From JACPPO01 sp965262505 (GTDB lineage: Bacteria > Acidobacteriota > Vicinamibacteria > Vicinamibacterales > UBA2999), in contig CBDHFM010000030.1 in NCBI GenBank assembly GCA_965262505.1, positions 3,720,001-3,784,000 on the forward strand: a stretch of DNA of 64,000 bases, written 5' to 3'. A program made the position numbers and the translations under genes. Below are positions 24,343 to 33,182 of the stretch, piece after piece. Every line of letters starts with the position of its first letter. The first letter of the stretch is position 1. Under the pieces are notes generated by a model. It worked only from the letters and a program-made list of their open reading frames with translations, was not told the origin of the DNA and made no database searches.

Positions 24343-26598
24343 TCAGAAGCGGAGCAGACGGGTCGCCTTGATGGCGACGGAGCGATTCCGTAGTTCGGGA
24401 TAGCTCCCCGTGGCGGTGTCGCGGCCGTCGCTGTACACGACGAACAGCTCGCTGCCAGGCGTGTACTCCCACCGCATTCTTGCGCTCGACGTCAACGAAT
24501 TGGCGCTTGGGTTGAACTGCGACAGGGCGCTGAATCCAAGACGCGCGGTAGGCGTAAGAGCAACCCGCATCCCAAACAGACGCGCGGTGAAATCGCCGAA
24601 CGGGAGGCTGACCCAATTGAGCGCAACGTTCGGTTCCACCCCGACGTGCGCCGAGAATCCGATACGGCCGCGATAGCTCACCGAGGTCCGCGTGCCTCCG
24701 TATAACGACCCGTACGACGCCGACATCGTCCCCGAGAACTTCCTCTGCTGGGCCGCCGTGTACGACGCGCTCAGCGTCTCGTACGAGTGCTCACCAGCGG
24801 GCACGATGACGCCAGACGAAATGGCGAAGTCGAGGGGGAGCCGCTCGTAGACGCTGGAAGCTGTGATGTTGACGCGGTCGCTGCTGTTGAACTCGATCTG
24901 AAAGCGTCCGGAGACTCTCCGATCCTCAAGGGTCTGTCCGCCTGCATCGGAGATGTATTCCAGATCACCCTGCCAGCTCAGCCTGCGTATGAGGCGCCCT
25001 TGTCTGAGTCGCGGACTGAAGCGTGCCGCTACCTTACTCAGCGCGAGGTCGGTTCGACGGACGAACCCCACCTCCGGGTTGAAGTTCGATTCGACGACCA
25101 CGCGATCGAACTCGAAGCCGTACCGATCGCCGCCGTAGTTGAACCGCCCGCGATAGCTCGTGTCCTCACCGTGTTTCCCAGGCGACGAGGTACGGGCCCA
25201 GTACAGATTGGCCTCGACGTTCTCGAAAAAGCGCAGGTCGGCATCGACGCCGGCGGTTGCGTTCTCACCATGGCCGGCGATCGCCGGCCAACGGCCGGTT
25301 GCCACCATGCCGATGCTGCTGCGGCGGAGGATGTTGCGCCGCACGCGGATCGCGGAGAACCTCGTCGACACCGCTCCCGCCGACGGCTTGTCGTCCGTCA
25401 TGATCGCGAGCGCGCCCACATCGAAAAGCCCGGCCTTGCCCGTGACACGCCCGCCCGCGATGACCGGTACCGATTGCCCGTTGCTCAAACCGATGCGGCG
25501 GCTGAAGAAGAGAATGGGGAGCACACCCGAAGCGCGTTGGCTGGACTGGCCGCCGAAATCGAACACCCCCTGGCCTTCGAGGAAGAAATCGCGCTTCTCC
25601 GAAAAGAACAGGCTGAAGCGCGTCAGGTTGATCTGCTGCTGATCCTCCTCGACCTGTGCGAAGTCGGTATTGACCGTGACGTCGGCAGTCAGTCCCCGGG
25701 TCAGACCATATTTCACGTCGATGCCGGCGTTCGGGTTCAGATCGTTGCTGAACGGAACGTCCGCCGCGCGGTCGGTCGTCAGCGATGTCACCGCGTACGG
25801 CTTCACCTCGAGATTCAGCGCTTGCGCCGGCGTCTCGAGCCCCACCAGCGTCGCCGCCACCGCCATCTGGGACACCCCGCCGGTGTTGTAGGACGCCGGC
25901 ACCAGGGTCAGGTTCGAGATCTCGTTCTTCCACTTCACTATGCGCCTGACGTTCATGCCCCAGACCTGTGCCCCGGCGGCCCGGTAGCGCAGCGACTTGA
26001 ACGGAATCCGCATCTCGATCGTGTATCCGATGTCGGAGCGGACAGACCTGACGTCCCACACGGTGTTCCAGTTGACGTTGTTCCTGCCGGCGGTGATGGC
26101 CTGATCGCGAATAACGCCGATCGGATTGGTCTGGAAGAAGAACCCGTTCCGCCTGTCCAGGAAGGTGTCGAGTGTGACACTGAAGTTGTCGTTGGCCTGC
26201 CAGACATTGCCGTTGTCGCGACGCAGCTCGTTGCCGACGACGCGGTCCGGCTGGCTGTCGTAGCATCGCGCCGAGACGTACAGGTTGTCGTCGTCAAAGA
26301 ACACCCAGAGGTCGGTGAGCTCGGTGGCGGGCGCGGCTTCAATCGGCAGCTGCTGGATGAAGCCGTCAATCGCGGGGACGGTCGTGTAGATCTCCTCGTC
26401 CAGCTGGCCGTCGAAGCGAAGCGGCTGGGTGAGACGCACCGCACGGATGGTCGCGCGGCCTGCTGCGTCCCGGGTCACGGTCGCCGGAGCGATTGGCGGC
26501 GGCGGGCCGTTTTCGGAGACGTCGCTCAGATTCTGCGCGGCGGCTGCCGGGACGAGGCCGAAGGCAAGGATCACGGCGCACGCGGTCCGTCGAACCAT
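24343..26598 (-). CDS. DUF5916 outer-membrane barrel with CBM9-like domain
   Basis: A 751-residue exported protein with a signal peptide ending AAAAQN. Residues ~50-230 resemble a family 9 carbohydrate-binding-like domain (RFDGQLDEEIYTTVPAIDGF, DDDNLYVSARCYDSQP). The DUF5916 region follows (LNPNAGIDVKYGLTRGLTADV, FSLFFSEKRDFFLEGQGVFDF), and the rest is a long series of amphipathic strands ending in Phe (ATRLLRF), as in outer-membrane barrels. It probably binds or transports a polymer at the outer membrane. The ATG at 26598 gives a clean signal peptide; the frame upstream reads into the next gene's tail. Confidence 0.86.
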   Translation of the reverse strand: MVRRTACAVILAFGLVPAAAAQNLSDVSENGPPPPIAPATVTRDAAGRATIRAVRLTQPLRFDGQLDEEIYTTVPAIDGFIQQLPIEAAPATELTDLWVFFDDDNLYVSARCYDSQPDRVVGNELRRDNGNVWQANDNFSVTLDTFLDRRNGFFFQTNPIGVIRDQAITAGRNNVNWNTVWDVRSVRSDIGYTIEMRIPFKSLRYRAAGAQVWGMNVRRIVKWKNEISNLTLVPASYNTGGVSQMAVAATLVGLETPAQALNLEVKPYAVTSLTTDRAADVPFSNDLNPNAGIDVKYGLTRGLTADVTVNTDFAQVEEDQQQINLTRFSLFFSEKRDFFLEGQGVFDFGGQSSQRASGVLPILFFSRRIGLSNGQSVPVIAGGRVTGKAGLFDVGALAIMTDDKPSAGAVSTRFSAIRVRRNILRRSSIGMVATGRWPAIAGHGENATAGVDADLRFFENVEANLYWARTSSPGKHGEDTSYRGRFNYGGDRYGFEFDRVVVESNFNPEVGFVRRTDLALSKVAARFSPRLRQGRLIRRLSWQGDLEYISDAGGQTLEDRRVSGRFQIEFNSSDRVNITASSVYERLPLDFAISSGVIVPAGEHSYETLSASYTAAQQRKFSGTMSASYGSLYGGTRTSVSYRGRIGFSAHVGVEPNVALNWVSLPFGDFTARLFGMRVALTPTARLGFSALSQFNPSANSLTSSARMRWEYTPGSELFVVYSDGRDTATGSYPELRNRSVAIKATRLLRF

Positions 26599-26680
26599 GA
26601 ACCAGTCTGGACGAGCGGAACCGGCCGTGCCCCGCGCGAGGGCGGGCCCCGAGGGCGGGCCGCCCTCGGGACGGCCTGGA

Positions 26681-28282
26681 TTACCTGGTGAAGACGTAGG
26701 CCGCGCCGGATTCATCGACCGAGTTGTCCGCCTGATCGCCGTTGACGCCCGCTGCGCCGCCGTCCTCGCCGCGCGCGCCGACGACCATCGTCCCGCCGTC
26801 CGCGCTGAGCGCGACCGAGTTGCCGAACTCGTCAAAGGCCTCGTTGAACGTGGACTTGATGTATGCCTCCTGCGTCCATGTGGCGCCGGTCCGTGTGAAC
26901 AGATAGACGGCACCCGCATCGACCGCCGAATTATCATCCTGCCTGCCGTTGATCCCCTGCGCCCCGCCGTCTTCATTGGAGGCCGAGACTGCCAGCGTAT
27001 TGCCGTCGCCGCTCAAGGCGATCTTGACACCGAACCAGTCCTCGGTATCGGTGTTCGACGCTTTGAGGTACGACGACTGGGTCCACGTCGTGTCAGTGCG
27101 GGTGAACACGGCGACCGCACCGGTTGACACGTTGTCCGGCTGGTCCGTGTCGCACCCTGGAGGATTCACGCCGGTCGCCGCGCAGTCCTCGTCGACCGAT
27201 CCGAGGGCCAGCGTGTTTCCGTCGTCGCTCATGGTCATCGAAACGCCCCACGAATCACCCCGCTCGGCGGTCGACACCTTGAGATACGCTTGCCGGCTCC
27301 AGGTGGCTCGACCGCCGGCACGCGTGAACACATACGCCGCGCCGGAACCGCGCCTGGAGGCGTTGATTGGGCCGTTGATCGTCCTGGAATCCCCACCCTC
27401 GTCGTAGGCGCCAACCGCAAGCGTACTGCCGTCTCCGCTGAGGCCGAGCGAAAAGCCGAAAAGGTCGCCGCCCACATCCTCGGCAGCGGCTGATGACTTG
27501 ACGTACGAGTGCTGCGACCAGGTGTCTCCCGAGCGCGTGAACACGTATACCGCTCCGGCCGAGTTGGCCGAGTTGTCAGACTGGTCCCCGTTGATGCCGG
27601 TGGCGTTGCTGTCTTCGGATACCGCCCCCACGGCGACAGTGCTGCCGTCGGCGCTCATCGCCAGGGTAAAGCCGAACTGGTCGCCGTTGCCGGGCATGCC
27701 CGGGTCGCTCAGTTCACCCGTGTTGGAGGCCTTCAGGTACGCCTGCTGGCTCCATGCGTCCCCGCTGCGCGTGAAGATGTAGACGGCGCCGGCTCCCTGG
27801 ATCGAGTTGTCCGTCTGATTGCCGTTCACGCCGGTGGCGCTGCTCGCTTCCCTTTGGGCGGCCACGGCCATCGTGTTGCCGTCGGCGCTCAATGCCAGCG
27901 AGCTTCCAAACTGGTCCCAGGCGTCGGCGTTCGAAGCCTTGACGTACGCCTGCGGCGACCAGTCATCGCCTTCGCGGGTATACACGTACACCGAGCCGGC
28001 AGAGTAGGCCGATTCGTCGGGCTGGGCGTTGATCCCTCTGGCTCCGCTCGTTTCATGCGACGCGCCGACGGCGATCGTGTTGCCGTCACGGCTGATGGCG
28101 ATGGAACTGCCCGTGTGGCCCGGCAATACGCCGCCTTCGCCGAGATGGAAATACGCGCCGGGGTTCGATGCCTTCAGATAGGCAACCTGCCGCATCGGTG
28201 CGCGGTCTTGCGCGGCGAGATGGGCCGCGAGGGCGGCGCCCAGGCAAACGACGGCTGCGAGTGTGAGTGCTCTGCGTTTCAT
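26681..28282 (-). CDS. FG-GAP (integrin-alpha-like) repeat protein, secreted
   Basis: A 533-residue protein with a signal peptide ending AHLAAQ. The mature part consists of about seven tandem repeats of ~65-70 residues, each with a YLKASN- or YVKASN-like start, a W/F-FG-S/V-ALS-DG-NT-AVGA strand pair, an EDS..A.GINGD loop and an AGAVYVFTR end. These are FG-GAP repeats that fold as a beta-propeller, probably for binding at the cell surface, with Ca-type DGN/DQ loops. It is a tandem paralog of the next gene upstream, separated by 62 bp. Confidence 0.85.
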   Translation of the reverse strand: MKRRALTLAAVVCLGAALAAHLAAQDRAPMRQVAYLKASNPGAYFHLGEGGVLPGHTGSSIAISRDGNTIAVGASHETSGARGINAQPDESAYSAGSVYVYTREGDDWSPQAYVKASNADAWDQFGSSLALSADGNTMAVAAQREASSATGVNGNQTDNSIQGAGAVYIFTRSGDAWSQQAYLKASNTGELSDPGMPGNGDQFGFTLAMSADGSTVAVGAVSEDSNATGINGDQSDNSANSAGAVYVFTRSGDTWSQHSYVKSSAAAEDVGGDLFGFSLGLSGDGSTLAVGAYDEGGDSRTINGPINASRRGSGAAYVFTRAGGRATWSRQAYLKVSTAERGDSWGVSMTMSDDGNTLALGSVDEDCAATGVNPPGCDTDQPDNVSTGAVAVFTRTDTTWTQSSYLKASNTDTEDWFGVKIALSGDGNTLAVSASNEDGGAQGINGRQDDNSAVDAGAVYLFTRTGATWTQEAYIKSTFNEAFDEFGNSVALSADGGTMVVGARGEDGGAAGVNGDQADNSVDESGAAYVFTR

Positions 28283-28344
28283 GGCCTCGTCCAAATGGTA
28301 TGAAAGTGCTGCGTGAAACGGGTTGAAATCTGTCGGGGAGGGCC

Positions 28345-29982
28345 CTACCGGGTGAAGACGTACGCGGCGCCCGATTCGTCCACCGAGTTGTCCGCCTGAT
28401 CGCCGTTGGCACCCTGGGCGCCGCTGTCGTCGCCCCTCGCACCGACGACCAGTGTCCGGCCGTCGCTGTTCAGCGCAACCGACCCACCGAACTCGTCGAA
28501 CGCCTCGGTGTTCGATCCCTTGACGAATGCCTGCTGCGTCCAGTCGGCGCCGCTCCGTGTGAAGAGATACACGGCGCCCGCCTCGATGGCCGAGTCGTCG
28601 TTCTGCCCTCCGTCGATCCCCTGTGCGGCGCTGTCCTCGTTGGGGCCGGCCACCGCGAGCACGTCGCCGTCGCCGCTCAGGGCGAGACGGATGCCGAACC
28701 AGTCCTCGATGCCGGTGTTCGACGCCTTGAGGTAGGCCTGCTGCGTCCAGGTCGTGCCATCGCGAACGAACACAGCCGCCGCGCCCATCGACCCGCCCGC
28801 GCTGCCCAGCCCCTCGTCACCGCACCCGGGCGGATTGACGCCGGTCGCCGCGCAATCCTCGTCGGCCGTGCCCATGGCGAGCGTATTGCCGTCGGCGCTC
28901 ACCGCGACAGCGATACCCCACGAGTCGCCCCCCTCGGCGTTCGCAACCTTGAGGTACGCCTGCTGGCTCCAGGTAGTCCCGGCACGCGCGAACACATACG
29001 CAGCGCCGGATCCGCCCCGTTCGCCGTCCACCGGTCCGTTGATTTCCCTGGACGATCCGTCCTCGTCGTAGCCGCCCACCGCCAACGTGTCGCCGTCGGC
29101 GCTGAGGGCCACGGAATAGCCGAACAGGTCGCCGTTGGTCGCGTCGTCCGCCTCTGCAGGGGGCGGAGACTTGAGGTAGGCCTGCTGCGACCAGTCGGTG
29201 CCCGTTCGGGTGTACACGTACACGGCGCCCGCCGACCCCGCCGAGTCGTCGGCCTCGTCCCCGTTGATGCCGGTGGCGCCGCTGTCCTCGGTGACGGCTC
29301 CGACGGCAAGCGTGTTGCCGTCGCCGCTCAGCGCCAGGGAGAAGGCGTACTGGTCGCCGTCGCTCTGCACTCCGTCGACCGCGGGCACGCCCGTGTTCGA
29401 CGCTTTGATGTACGCCTGCTGCGTCCAGGTGGTTCCGCTGCGCGTGAACACGTAGGCCGCGCCGGCCTGCGGGATGGAGTTGTCGGCCTCGTCGCCGTTG
29501 ACGCCGGTTGCGCCGCTCGACTCCCAGTACGCGGCGACCGCCATCGTGTTGCCGTCGTCGCTCAAGGCCACCGTGCTCCCGAAGTGGTCGCCCCCCCCGG
29601 CGTTGGACGCCTTGACGTAGGCCTGTTGCGTCCAATTCTCCCCGCTGCCCGTGAAGACGTAGACCGCCCCGGCGTTGTACGCCGACTCGTCGTTCTGGTT
29701 GCCGTCGATGCCGCGCGCGTTGCTGCTTTCGTGCTGCGAGCCGACGGCCATGGTGTTCCCGTCGCTGCTGATGGCGACACCCGTCCCGATATGACCATCA
29801 AGGGCGCCGCCCTCCCCGAAATGATCGAACATGCCGGGATTAGAGGCCTTGAGGTAGGCCGCCTGCTGCAGCGGCCCCGGGGGGGGCGGTTCCGGGGAGG
29901 GAGCCTGGGCGCAGCCTGCAACAGCTACGGCGAGCACGCCACAGCACACGACGCCCAGGGCCGAGAACTCTCTACGTGTCAC
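28345..29982 (-). CDS. FG-GAP repeat lipoprotein (paralog of neighbour)
   Basis: A 545-residue protein. The GTG at 29982 is chosen because GGAGG lies upstream at normal spacing and the leader MTRREFSALGVVCCGVLAVAV ends in a lipobox (VAGC), so it should be lipid-anchored, unlike its paralog downstream. After a Pro-rich linker come about seven FG-GAP repeats with the same frame as the neighbour (LSGDGNTLAVGAVTEDSGA, AGAVYVYTR). The two genes arose by tandem duplication and are probably co-transcribed. The ligand is unknown. Confidence 0.85.
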   Translation of the reverse strand: MTRREFSALGVVCCGVLAVAVAGCAQAPSPEPPPPGPLQQAAYLKASNPGMFDHFGEGGALDGHIGTGVAISSDGNTMAVGSQHESSNARGIDGNQNDESAYNAGAVYVFTGSGENWTQQAYVKASNAGGGDHFGSTVALSDDGNTMAVAAYWESSGATGVNGDEADNSIPQAGAAYVFTRSGTTWTQQAYIKASNTGVPAVDGVQSDGDQYAFSLALSGDGNTLAVGAVTEDSGATGINGDEADDSAGSAGAVYVYTRTGTDWSQQAYLKSPPPAEADDATNGDLFGYSVALSADGDTLAVGGYDEDGSSREINGPVDGERGGSGAAYVFARAGTTWSQQAYLKVANAEGGDSWGIAVAVSADGNTLAMGTADEDCAATGVNPPGCGDEGLGSAGGSMGAAAVFVRDGTTWTQQAYLKASNTGIEDWFGIRLALSGDGDVLAVAGPNEDSAAQGIDGGQNDDSAIEAGAVYLFTRSGADWTQQAFVKGSNTEAFDEFGGSVALNSDGRTLVVGARGDDSGAQGANGDQADNSVDESGAAYVFTR

Positions 29983-30058
29983 GCGATGCCTCCAGCGGAC
30001 AGGTCCAAACGAGGCGCGATCGGATCGAAGGCGGATCGAAGGCCGACTCGGCAGCTCG

Positions 30059-30469
30059 CTATGCCGCCGGCTCACCGTAATTGCGGTTGCGAATCATTTC
30101 CTCACCGGTGTCGGTCAGGACGAGTCTCGCTCGCTCGGTCATGTTCATATACGGGGCGCCGCTCTTCAAGCGCCGGCCCTCGAGCGTCACCCTCGTGCCA
30201 GCCTGCACTTTGGTGGCCCAACCCATTCTGATGAACGCTTGCGCACCGCCCATTTCGGCCTGCCATCGGACGGTCCTGCCATCGGCGTCTGTAACGTCGA
30301 ACACGAGAATCGAGTGCGGGTTGATCAGCTGAGTCTCCACGACGACTCCCGTCACCTCCACAACCTCCTCGATGTAGCGTCCCGCATCACCGTGGTGTGC
30401 CAACGCGGAGCCCGAGAAGGCCAGCGCTGCCGCCGCCACGCACACCGCAACGAATGAGCTTTTCTTCAC
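30059..30469 (-). CDS. DUF6152 family secreted protein
   Basis: A 136-residue exported protein. The GTG at 30469 has GGAGGG upstream and starts a signal peptide ending SALA; the mature protein would begin HHGDAGRYIEEVV. The core TGVVVETQLINPHSILVFDV includes Asn-Pro-His, and RWQAEMGGAQAFIRMGW follows. It sits 127 bp downstream of a diheme cytochrome gene on the same strand, repeating the cytochrome/DUF6152 pairing of 20227-22736. It is the most diverged of the five copies. Function unknown. Confidence 0.82.
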   Translation of the reverse strand: MKKSSFVAVCVAAAALAFSGSALAHHGDAGRYIEEVVEVTGVVVETQLINPHSILVFDVTDADGRTVRWQAEMGGAQAFIRMGWATKVQAGTRVTLEGRRLKSGAPYMNMTERARLVLTDTGEEMIRNRNYGEPAA

Positions 30470-30596
30470 TGGAAAACCCTCCTGCCCAAGCAAGTCATCA
30501 CCGTTCTGGCGAGTACCTCCGGGCCTGTCGTCAGCATTATATATACCCGGCTGCCAACTGAGGCAATTCAACCGGGGCCTTCCGTCCACATCCTGG

Positions 30597-31754
30597 CTAG
30601 TACGGGTCCGGTGGCGCCGGCCTGGCGAACCGGGCCTCGTCAACCGGGCCGTTCGGCTGCACCTCGCTCAGCTCGAAGTTCGAGCGGCCGTCCAGCCACG
30701 TCGCGGTCCACCTGAAGGGCATCATGAGTCCGGCGACGTCCCGGTAATCCGAGTAGTCAATCCTGATAGGCAGGCGGCCGACGGGCGAGGGCGTCGAGCG
30801 GACCAGACGCGTCAGCAGGCCCGTTTCCTCGTCGAAGTAAATCGTGACGATGGCGGCGCCCTTGAACCCCTGCACGATCTGGAGGATGCGACCGTCGATG
30901 AAGTCATTGCTCGTGCGCATGCCGGTGAGGACCTGCTTGATGTTGGCCGGGAAGGCCAGCTCCGCCTCGACTCGGGCCGATTCGAGTTCCGCTTCATGAA
31001 GTTCGAGCACATCGTACGGCCTGAAGGGCGCCGAGTGCCATCCGGCGGTGCCGCTGAAGGTCGTCGTGTTGTCGCCCGCGCCAGGTTCGCGCACGACGGT
31101 CATTCTCTGGTTCGGCGCCCTCGCGTAGATTTCCACCGGGCGGGGCGCTCCCTCCGGCCCGTATCCTGAGTAGGTCCCCCTGGCGACGTAGCTGGTCAGC
31201 GCGGCGGCGGCCTGCGCGCCCCCGACGGCCTCGAGGTACCTGTCAAGGATCTGCTCGACGGTCGGGCCGCCAGGCAGAGCCGGCGGCACGAGCACGTCGA
31301 GCTCGTCGGGAGGCGGTGCGCCGTACAGGAGATTCAGGCTCGACGTGACGAGCGGCTTGCCGGTGCTGCCGCGATGGCACGTGAAGCAGGTCACCACCTG
31401 CCGGCCGCCGAAATGCTCCTCGTTGATTCCGGTCATCATCCGCACCATGCGCCGCGCCGTCTCCTTGAAGGGGGTCTCATTCGCGTAGAGCGCCCAGTTG
31501 TCGGACGAGGCAGTGTGGCAGTTCTCGCACGAGAGGCCTAAGGCGGCGGAAAAAACGCCCATCGTTCCCATGAACTGGTCGACCGACAGGCCGGTCAGCA
31601 CCGTCACGTTCTGGAAGTACTCTTCGGAGAGCATCTGGTTCGGCGCCGTCTCCTGCGCGGGTACTGCCTGCCCGCCTACTAGCGCTACGCTCAGCAGCCA
31701 CACGACCGCCGTGCCGATCGCGCCACAGGCCATTCGCCTCGATCCGAACTTCAT
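30597..31754 (-). CDS. Diheme c-type cytochrome (reaction-centre cytochrome-like)
   Basis: A 385-residue exported protein, a paralog of 20227-21384 with the same length. Haem sites are CENCH (Cys76-His80) and CFTCH (Cys123-His127), preceded by NVTVLTGLSVDQFMGTMGVF. The second half is beta-rich (IYFDEETGLLTRLVRS, MPFRWTATW) and ends like its paralog (FARPAPP). It would act in periplasmic electron transfer. A DUF6152 gene follows. The upstream 288 bp holds a possible shared promoter region for the divergent cytochrome gene at 32043. Confidence 0.87.
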   Translation of the reverse strand: MKFGSRRMACGAIGTAVVWLLSVALVGGQAVPAQETAPNQMLSEEYFQNVTVLTGLSVDQFMGTMGVFSAALGLSCENCHTASSDNWALYANETPFKETARRMVRMMTGINEEHFGGRQVVTCFTCHRGSTGKPLVTSSLNLLYGAPPPDELDVLVPPALPGGPTVEQILDRYLEAVGGAQAAAALTSYVARGTYSGYGPEGAPRPVEIYARAPNQRMTVVREPGAGDNTTTFSGTAGWHSAPFRPYDVLELHEAELESARVEAELAFPANIKQVLTGMRTSNDFIDGRILQIVQGFKGAAIVTIYFDEETGLLTRLVRSTPSPVGRLPIRIDYSDYRDVAGLMMPFRWTATWLDGRSNFELSEVQPNGPVDEARFARPAPPDPY

Positions 31755-32042
31755 GCTGCCTCCGATAGAATCAGTGTGAGCCGCGCGTCCGTTGTCACTC
31801 GGCCGTCGCTTCGATCAACGCAAGTTTACCGCAGCCGCTGAGTCGTCGGATACCCCGCTGAGCTGGCGAATACCCCGGGTGAGGTGCCGAACACCCCCCG
31901 CCCGATCCGGGTGGCCGGTGTTCAGCGGAATTTTTCCCGGCGAACGATATTTAGAAATTGGGACGATGTTGTGTAGTATGTGCCGACCGCGTAGTTTTTC
32001 CCGTCCGGCCACGGCGTTGTGGCCATCTCTGAGGAGCCAGGT

Positions 32043-32993
32043 ATGCGCAGAATCGTAGGGGCGCTGGCCGTTGCCCTGTTTTATGTGTTCTCAGTCGGCG
32101 TAGCCACCCAGCAGCAGCCCGCTGCCGACGACCTGTCGTGGGCGCTTCCCGACAGGGTTGAGACGGAGATTCCCGACGATCCGGCGCCGAAGACGGCGCC
32201 CGGGAGTACGATGAGCTACACCGATGAGCAGATTGGTGATCTGCGCAATCCGCCGGACTGGTTTCCCGACCAGCATCCGACCCCGCCAGAGGTCGTCGTC
32301 AAAGGAGAGGGCGACGCGATGGCCTGCGGTTCGTGCCACCTGATGTCGGGGCTCGGCCATCCCGAGTCGTCGGACCTGACGGGCCTAACCGTGCCGTACA
32401 TCGTCCAGCAGATGCTGGATTTCAAGAGCGGCGCCCGGCAGGACCCGACCGGGAAGCGGATGAACGGGATTGCGAACGCGCTGACTGACGAGCAGGTCAG
32501 CCAGGCCGCCGAGTATTTCGCGGCGCTCCCGCGGCAGGCATTCCAGGAGGTCATCGAAGCCGAGATGGTGCCGGCGACCTTTCTCGGTAACGGCCGCATG
32601 CGCTTTGCCGACCCGAGCGGCGCGATGGAGCCGATCGCCGGCCGCATCATCACCTTGCCGGAGGATCGGGCTCTGGCGCGTCTGCGCCATCCGACCTCAG
32701 GGTTCGTCAATTACGTGCCCGTCGGTAGCATTGCCAGGGGTAAGGAACTGGTCGAGACCGGCGGCGGGAAGACGGTTTCGTGCGGAATCTGCCACGGCAC
32801 CGATTTGAAAGGCCAAGGAGCGGTCCCGAGACTGGCCGGCGTGCACCCGGTCTACACCTTCCGGCAGATGTACTGGCTCAAGGACGGTACGCGCAACGGC
32901 GTGGATGCGGCGCTGATGAAGCCGGTCGTGGACCCGCTGGATCTCGGAGACATGGTCGCGATTTCCGCCTATCTCGCAACGCTCGCCCCGTAA
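32043..32993 (+). CDS. Diheme c-type cytochrome, secreted
   Basis: A 316-residue exported protein. The ATG at 32043 follows GAGGAGCC and starts a signal peptide ending near GVATQ. Two haem sites are visible: CGSCH (Cys95-His99) with a Met-rich stretch after it, and CGICH (Cys247-His251). LDFKSGARQDPTGKRMNG and LTDEQVSQAAEYFAALP are normal class I cytochrome helices that carry the axial Met. Electron transfer in the periplasm is expected. It is divergent from the other cytochrome gene and is followed by a strong hairpin. Confidence 0.87.
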   Translation: MRRIVGALAVALFYVFSVGVATQQQPAADDLSWALPDRVETEIPDDPAPKTAPGSTMSYTDEQIGDLRNPPDWFPDQHPTPPEVVVKGEGDAMACGSCHLMSGLGHPESSDLTGLTVPYIVQQMLDFKSGARQDPTGKRMNGIANALTDEQVSQAAEYFAALPRQAFQEVIEAEMVPATFLGNGRMRFADPSGAMEPIAGRIITLPEDRALARLRHPTSGFVNYVPVGSIARGKELVETGGGKTVSCGICHGTDLKGQGAVPRLAGVHPVYTFRQMYWLKDGTRNGVDAALMKPVVDPLDLGDMVAISAYLATLAP

Positions 32994-33003
32994 CAGAAGG
33001 ACG

Positions 33004-33040
33004 GTGGGCAGTGGGTAGCAACAAGCTGCCCACTGCCCAC
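33004..33040 (+). terminator. Strong hairpin after the diheme cytochrome gene
   Basis: GTGGGCAGTGGGTAGC pairs with GCTGCCCACTGCCCAC over 16 bp (one G-T pair) with a 5-base loop (AACAA). It lies 10 bp after the cytochrome stop. No T run follows, so it may act as a Rho-independent-like pause, a transcript-protecting hairpin, or a repeat of unknown role. Confidence 0.6.
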
Positions 33041-33086
33041 TATGCTCGCCCGCTACTGCGTGCCCGCTCCGCCCGCTCCGGCGCTA

Positions 33087-33182
33087 GTACCTCGTCGCAG
33101 TGAATTTGACCGGTTCACTTTCAGACCTCCCCCTCTTGACCGTGGGCCCAGGCAATCGATCAAAACCACTGCGCCGGGGTAC
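33087..33182. mobile_element. 96-bp MITE with IS630 ends
   Basis: This non-coding element has both ends of the IS630 element at 12204-13669: its left end (GTACCTCGTCGCAGTG) matches that element's right end in reverse, and its right end matches the other. TA flanks it at 33085-33086 and 33183-33184. It carries no gene and could be moved by the IS630 transposase. It sits at the TAG stop of the amidohydrolase gene on the minus strand. Confidence 0.88.

Noticed and set aside
24787..26691. A long plus-strand open frame of about 634 codons
   Set aside because: It lies opposite the DUF5916 gene, has Arg/His/Asp-rich shadow composition and no family motifs.
26681..29982. CRISPR or other DNA repeat array
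   Set aside because: The periodic signal is from protein repeats of about 200 bp per unit with diverged DNA, not short identical repeats with spacers.
31940..32000. Promoter for the 32043 cytochrome gene (TTAGAA, 17 bp, TAGTAT)
   Set aside because: Spacing fits but both hexamers match the consensus poorly, so it is not annotated.
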